Shown here piece by piece: positions 60,703-64,000 of a stretch of 64,000 nucleotides of DNA (positions are counted from its first letter, which is position 1; every line of letters begins with the position of its first letter). The notes below the pieces were generated by a model, which had not been told where the DNA came from, ran no database searches, and saw only the letters and a list, made by a program, of their open reading frames with translations. The translations under genes were made by a program, and so were the position numbers. Source of the stretch: Epiperipatus broadwayi (Eukaryota > Onychophora > Udeonychophora > Euonychophora > Peripatidae); NCBI GenBank assembly GCA_028023455.1, contig JAQFVV010012537.1:122001-186000 (forward strand), in the 5' to 3' direction.

Positions 60703-61270
60703 AATGATTTCATACTATTATTTCTGGAAAATTCCATGTAGTAAATAAAATAGCTGAATAACTGATATTTCAGTACAAAAATAAGTATTTTCCTCAGAGC
60801 ATCTTCTTTCTAAAATCATAAATACAGTTTAAAATCGTTATTTCTTCCTTTTTTTATTTTCTCCTCATATTCAAATTCTATTGTTGTGAAGTTTTAACAA
60901 ATATTTTCTTCTCCAATAGCTTTTCTTTTTTCATGTAACAAAGCATCAGCCAGGAAGTGAACCCGCAAACCTGGGACAATTGCTTGTAAGGTTGCTGTGC
61001 TGACCACTTATCCTCCAATAGTTTTTTTTTACAATAGTTGGAAAAGACTATTGCAGAATAAAATATTTGCTAAAACTTCTCAACCAATAGAATTTGAGTA
61101 GGAGGAGGAAATAATAAAATGAAAAAATAACGATTTTAAATACCATCACACATATTCTTATGACTAGAGAAAGAAGCTCTGAAGAAAATACTTGTTAATG
61201 CACCAAAACGTGAGCTATGCAACTATTTTATTTACTGTGCAGAATCTCCCGAAAATAATAGTATAAAATC
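60703..61270. mobile_element. Large imperfect palindrome, about 570 bp, arms about 220 bp
   Basis: Left arm 60703-60930 and right arm 61046-61270 are inverted copies. Matched blocks include TTTCATACTATTATTT with AAATAATAGTATAAAAT, GTAAATAAAATAGCTG with its complement at 61225, AAGTATTTTCCTCAGAGC with GCTCTGAAGAAAATACTT, and AAATTCTATTG with CAATAGAATTT. The roughly 115 bp centre carries a tRNA-like sequence. It looks like an inverted duplication of a repeat, or a foldback element. Confidence 0.78.
60945..61019 (-). repeat. tRNA-like sequence at the centre of the palindrome
   Basis: On the minus strand GGATAAGTGGTCAGCACAGC resembles a D arm with A box; CCTTACAAG could be an anticodon loop (TAC); GCGGGTTCACTTCC is a B box one or two bases off consensus. 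It is distinctly GC-rich for the region. The ends do not form a full acceptor stem. Likely a tRNA-derived SINE head or decayed tRNA, not a working gene. Confidence 0.5.
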
Positions 61271-63131
61271 ATATATAATAACATATCATATATATGTAAA
61301 TATATATCTATGTTACCAATTTGCAGTCTGGGTACAATACGTTAATACTGATTTTCAGCAATTACAATATTTTAATTCATGAATTTATTATTATTAAACA
61401 AAATCTGGATAAATATAGTTATATATAAAAAGTTAATTTTTTTTGTCAAAAAATTAAAAAATATATGAATATAATTACATTTATCATTTCTATTGTAATA
61501 AGTGTATAATAAAGTGGAGATAATGGTTATTATTTAAAAACCGCATTTTTGAATGAATTTCACTAGAAAAAAATTACTACATTATAACACTCCCATAAAG
61601 ATGGATATTGATCTGTTATTTTTAGCCTTTTAAATCAGAATTTTTAACAATTCCAATTTTTTTCAAAATTATGAAATCATAATTTATATTTGATTTACTT
61701 CCATGTTTCCACACACACACACACACACAAAAAAAAAAATCAGCAGAATATATACTAACTCTATTTAATAATGATTCTATAATTTTTATATGAGGTTCAC
61801 AGAAGATAGCTTTTTCAGTTAGTAAAAAAATTATCATTAATTAATTCTCAAAGTATTAACTCTTCATGAAACTATGTAATTCTTAAGAAGCCGTTGAAAA
61901 GCTATAATAAACTAATTTTCTTACAATCGGCTTTCGGCATAACACTGCCAGAATTATAATGCTGAGTAAAGTTAGGCAGTACAAGTGTGCTTAAATACTT
62001 GACATGATATAATATTTAAATGAAGCAAAATATGCAAATAAGGCAATTAGATGTTTCATTTTTCAGATAATGGAACACTTGAATCTTTTTTGTTAATGAA
62101 ATGCGGATCCTTTGCAATTGCCTAAGCCGCTTTGTATTTTCATCCTTTCTGAGAAAATTGTTCTAACATTAAATGGAGAAAACATGTGACCTGTGGCGCA
62201 ATCATGATTAGTTAAAAAGAAGGTTTGAGCATACTTATCAAGTGAAAAATCAGGGTTTTAATTATATTTTAATTAGAAATGAACCAGAAAAATTTTAGCA
62301 TAATATTCATTGTTTGATTATTAAATGTTCAACTAATTAGTTTGACAGATTGATTTACTTCTAATCCAGTCCTTGGAAAATATATACATATATATTACTA
62401 TATACTATTCTTGATATATTATAAAACATAAATTATAAGATAAAAGTTAAATTTTGCCATTGAAGATATTCTATCATACAGATTTTGATAATTTTAAATT
62501 GAATTTATAAAATTCTATAAATAATAATTTTTTAATTTTTACTGATAGTTAATATTATTCTAATTTTACTTTTTAAGTATAAAGTTAAATGCAGGTAAAG
62601 AATAAAAAAAACAGGCTGTTTTCGGTTTCAAATTGTTATACTTTATGTTTTAATAATTGATTTATTTTTAAATAAAATTTTGAAAAGAAAATGCGCAATA
62701 ACAAAAATTACGTTGAAAGATGAGTAATTCTTTTCTTATAAGATTTTTTTCTTTTCTCCCTTAAAGTTTTTCAATTTATTTGCAGATGATTTCTTGATAT
62801 CTGTCAAAATGATCAGAAAATCATTAATGTTTTTGAATTGAATAATAGAACTACTCTGTAAATTCTAGCTTTAATTTAGATTATTATATTTTCCAGAGAT
62901 ATTAAAAACATATACAGGTCTGAAATGAATATCGAATGATTTCTCTGCCTATAAAATGCAAAAAGATTACTTCTAAATTTTTTTAGTAGCAATTAATAAC
63001 AAGCATTGAGTTAAGTATTTTATATGATAATTAGAAAAAAATCTGGTAACAAAATCACTAGCAAACTCAAAACTTATTTTATAAATCATAACACATTTGC
63101 ATAACGATAAAACCATATTCAATAAACTAAC
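61271..63131. other. Intron sequence with a CA repeat
   Basis: AT-rich sequence containing an (AC)n tract at 61711-61729 and TA-rich runs near 61290 and 62390. No exon or element recognised. Confidence 0.5.
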
Positions 63132-63208
63132 CTCTGGTAAAGAAAGAAGATATGCCAAACCCATGCTTGTATCTTCAGGTAACAAAGCTTCAGCAAGTTG
63201 GATAAAGA
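63132..63208 (-). CDS. NBAS: NBAS internal exon, 77 nt
   Basis: The acceptor is TTTATTTAG at 63209 and upward; the donor is GTTAGT starting at 63131. The exon enters with two bases completing a codon and ends in phase 0. It reads FIQLAEALLPEDTSMGLAYL followed by LSLPE. The GLAYLLSLPE stretch resembles the segment just before the conserved aromatic YYxxLQ helix of animal NBAS, and the following exon continues that alignment. The residues suggest an amphipathic helix pair of the alpha-solenoid type expected for this scaffold protein. Confidence 0.82.
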
Positions 63209-63583
63209 CTAAATAAAAATATTTTTTTTTCTTACATATTTCTATATTGCAAAAACAAGCGAAACATCAATCTTAAAATATTATATATACAAATAAGGTA
63301 TTACTATTATTTCTGAATTTGTAACTTCCTGCATGCATTATTAAAATCTTTTTATGTTTTATATAATTTTTTTTCATACATTTTGACTCTTTTCATACAA
63401 ATCATCTTCAGAGATATTAAACCTTTAAAAATGCCTGATGGATGTTTAATATCCCTGAAAAAAATTTGCCATGTATGGAATTGAAATGTATGAAGACAGA
63501 AATAATAGTAATACATTAAGAGAAGCAAACCAATAGATTGAAATAAATATAGCAATATCATACTTTTTAATGGATGTTTCAGA

Positions 63584-63785
63584 TGGAAATATTTAATAGG
63601 TGGAGTTATCCATTTATAATTACTTAATTAGAAAGCACTCTACCTAGAACAGTAAGCTAAACAATTGTCAGCCTGACAGTTTTACTTTAACTCTTGGCCT
63701 GGGGTAGTTGGCTTTCATTAGCTAAGTAAAGTATTTTCTAATTAAGTAATTATAGATGGATAATTCCACACATTAAATATTTCCA
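63584..63785. mobile_element. Palindromic MITE, about 200 bp
   Basis: Arms of 55 bp, 63584-63638 and 63731-63785, start TGGAAATATTTAATAGGTGG and its complement and match at all but a handful of positions. The core between them has further small inverted segments (TGTCAGCCTGACA at 63667). It lies in the 758 bp intron next to the rightmost exon. No coding capacity. Confidence 0.8.
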
Positions 63786-63966
63786 AATAATATATATATA
63801 TATATGTATTTATCATAGATACCCATTCCTCACTAGGAAATAAAGATATCTGCTATTAAAAATAAATTAAAATTACTGTATATAGTTAAAAGTCAGACAT
63901 ATATATATATATAGGAATCAATAGAATGACTTCCTTTTTTTACATGCGATTAGTATTAACTGTAAC

Positions 63967-64000
63967 CTCTCCTTCTCTTTATCATAATGTCAGCAAGTTC
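63967..64000 (-). CDS. NBAS: NBAS internal exon, 3' portion only (tentative)
   Basis: The minus strand at the right edge reads ELADIMIKRRR plus one leftover base, then a possible donor GTTACA. The phase fits: the single leftover G joins the first two bases of the next exon (63132-63208) as GTC, Val. The donor is weak, only 34 nt are visible, and I cannot align this segment to NBAS with confidence. The call rests on frame compatibility and position alone. It could be intron sequence that happens to be open. Confidence 0.38.

Larger units (their letters stand above)
4571..64000 (-). other. NBAS: NBAS gene span (partial, at least 11 exons)
   Basis: This is the extent over which minus-strand exons of one gene can be linked. 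Translated exons match, in order, a continuous stretch of the animal NBAS protein downstream of its Sec39 region, as I recall the human sequence. NBAS works with RINT1 and ZW10 in the NRZ tether with syntaxin-18 SNAREs at the ER, receiving Golgi-derived COPI vesicles, and has a reported role in nonsense-mediated decay. Exon lengths of 34 (partial), 77, 316, 67, 111, 245, 119, 99, 114, 89 and 163 nt sum to 478 codons with compatible phases and GT-AG ends. Introns, in transcript order, are about 0.76, 2.9, 5.7, 13.9, 0.08, 15.9, 5.0, 5.4, 8.2 and 0.10 kb. Promoter, N-terminal exons and the C-terminal exons lie outside the window or were not found. Confidence 0.93.

Noticed and set aside
1-64000. 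CRISPR arrays, operons, bacterial promoters or a phage-type defence system
   Set aside because: GT-AG introns, LINE/LTR/Penelope elements and an NBAS gene make this an animal nuclear genome; no such features were seen.

Overview
This is eukaryotic, AT-rich, gene-poor DNA from an invertebrate. An arthropod, perhaps an arachnid, is my guess from base composition and repeat content; the sequence does not prove it. No prokaryotic features are present.

The host content is one gene on the minus strand running through almost the whole window. It is NBAS (neuroblastoma-amplified sequence), a subunit of the ER-Golgi retrograde tether. I could place 11 exons from 64000 down to 4571: 63967-64000 (partial), 63132-63208, 59920-60235, 54163-54229, 40111-40221, 39788-40032, 23778-23896, 18662-18760, 13131-13244, 4831-4919 and 4571-4733. 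Every junction is GT-AG, all phases agree, and the joined exons make 1434 nt (478 codons) without a stop. The protein start lies beyond 64000 and the protein end beyond position 1. Introns range from 78 bp to about 15.9 kb.

The introns are filled with mobile-element remains. From low to high coordinates: two LINE 3' ends at 1.3-3.3 kb; a decayed minus-strand Ty3/gypsy element with LTRs at 6.2-11.9 kb, carrying a foldback insertion; two Tigger/pogo-type DNA transposons at 13.4-14.6 and 16.5-17.3 kb; a second LINE fragment at 24.9 kb; a TIR transposon with a telomere-like array at 27.3-28.6 kb; a 2.56 kb solo LTR at 29.2-31.8 kb; a gypsy gag relic near 38.3 kb; a possible second LTR family at 41.1-45.7 kb; a second copy of the 2.5 kb LTR at 46.1-50.9 kb, split by a third Tigger-type copy; a Penelope-like element with GIY-YIG domain at 51.4-53.5 kb, interrupted by a near-perfect hairpin; and palindromic MITE-like elements at 59.5, 60.7-61.3 and 63.6 kb.

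The most unusual items are a foldback family with 12-14 nt target duplications nested in two retroelements, a palindrome of about 570 bp with a tRNA-like centre, and large LTRs that begin with a conserved hairpin. All mobile elements look inactive. None of the exons is interrupted.
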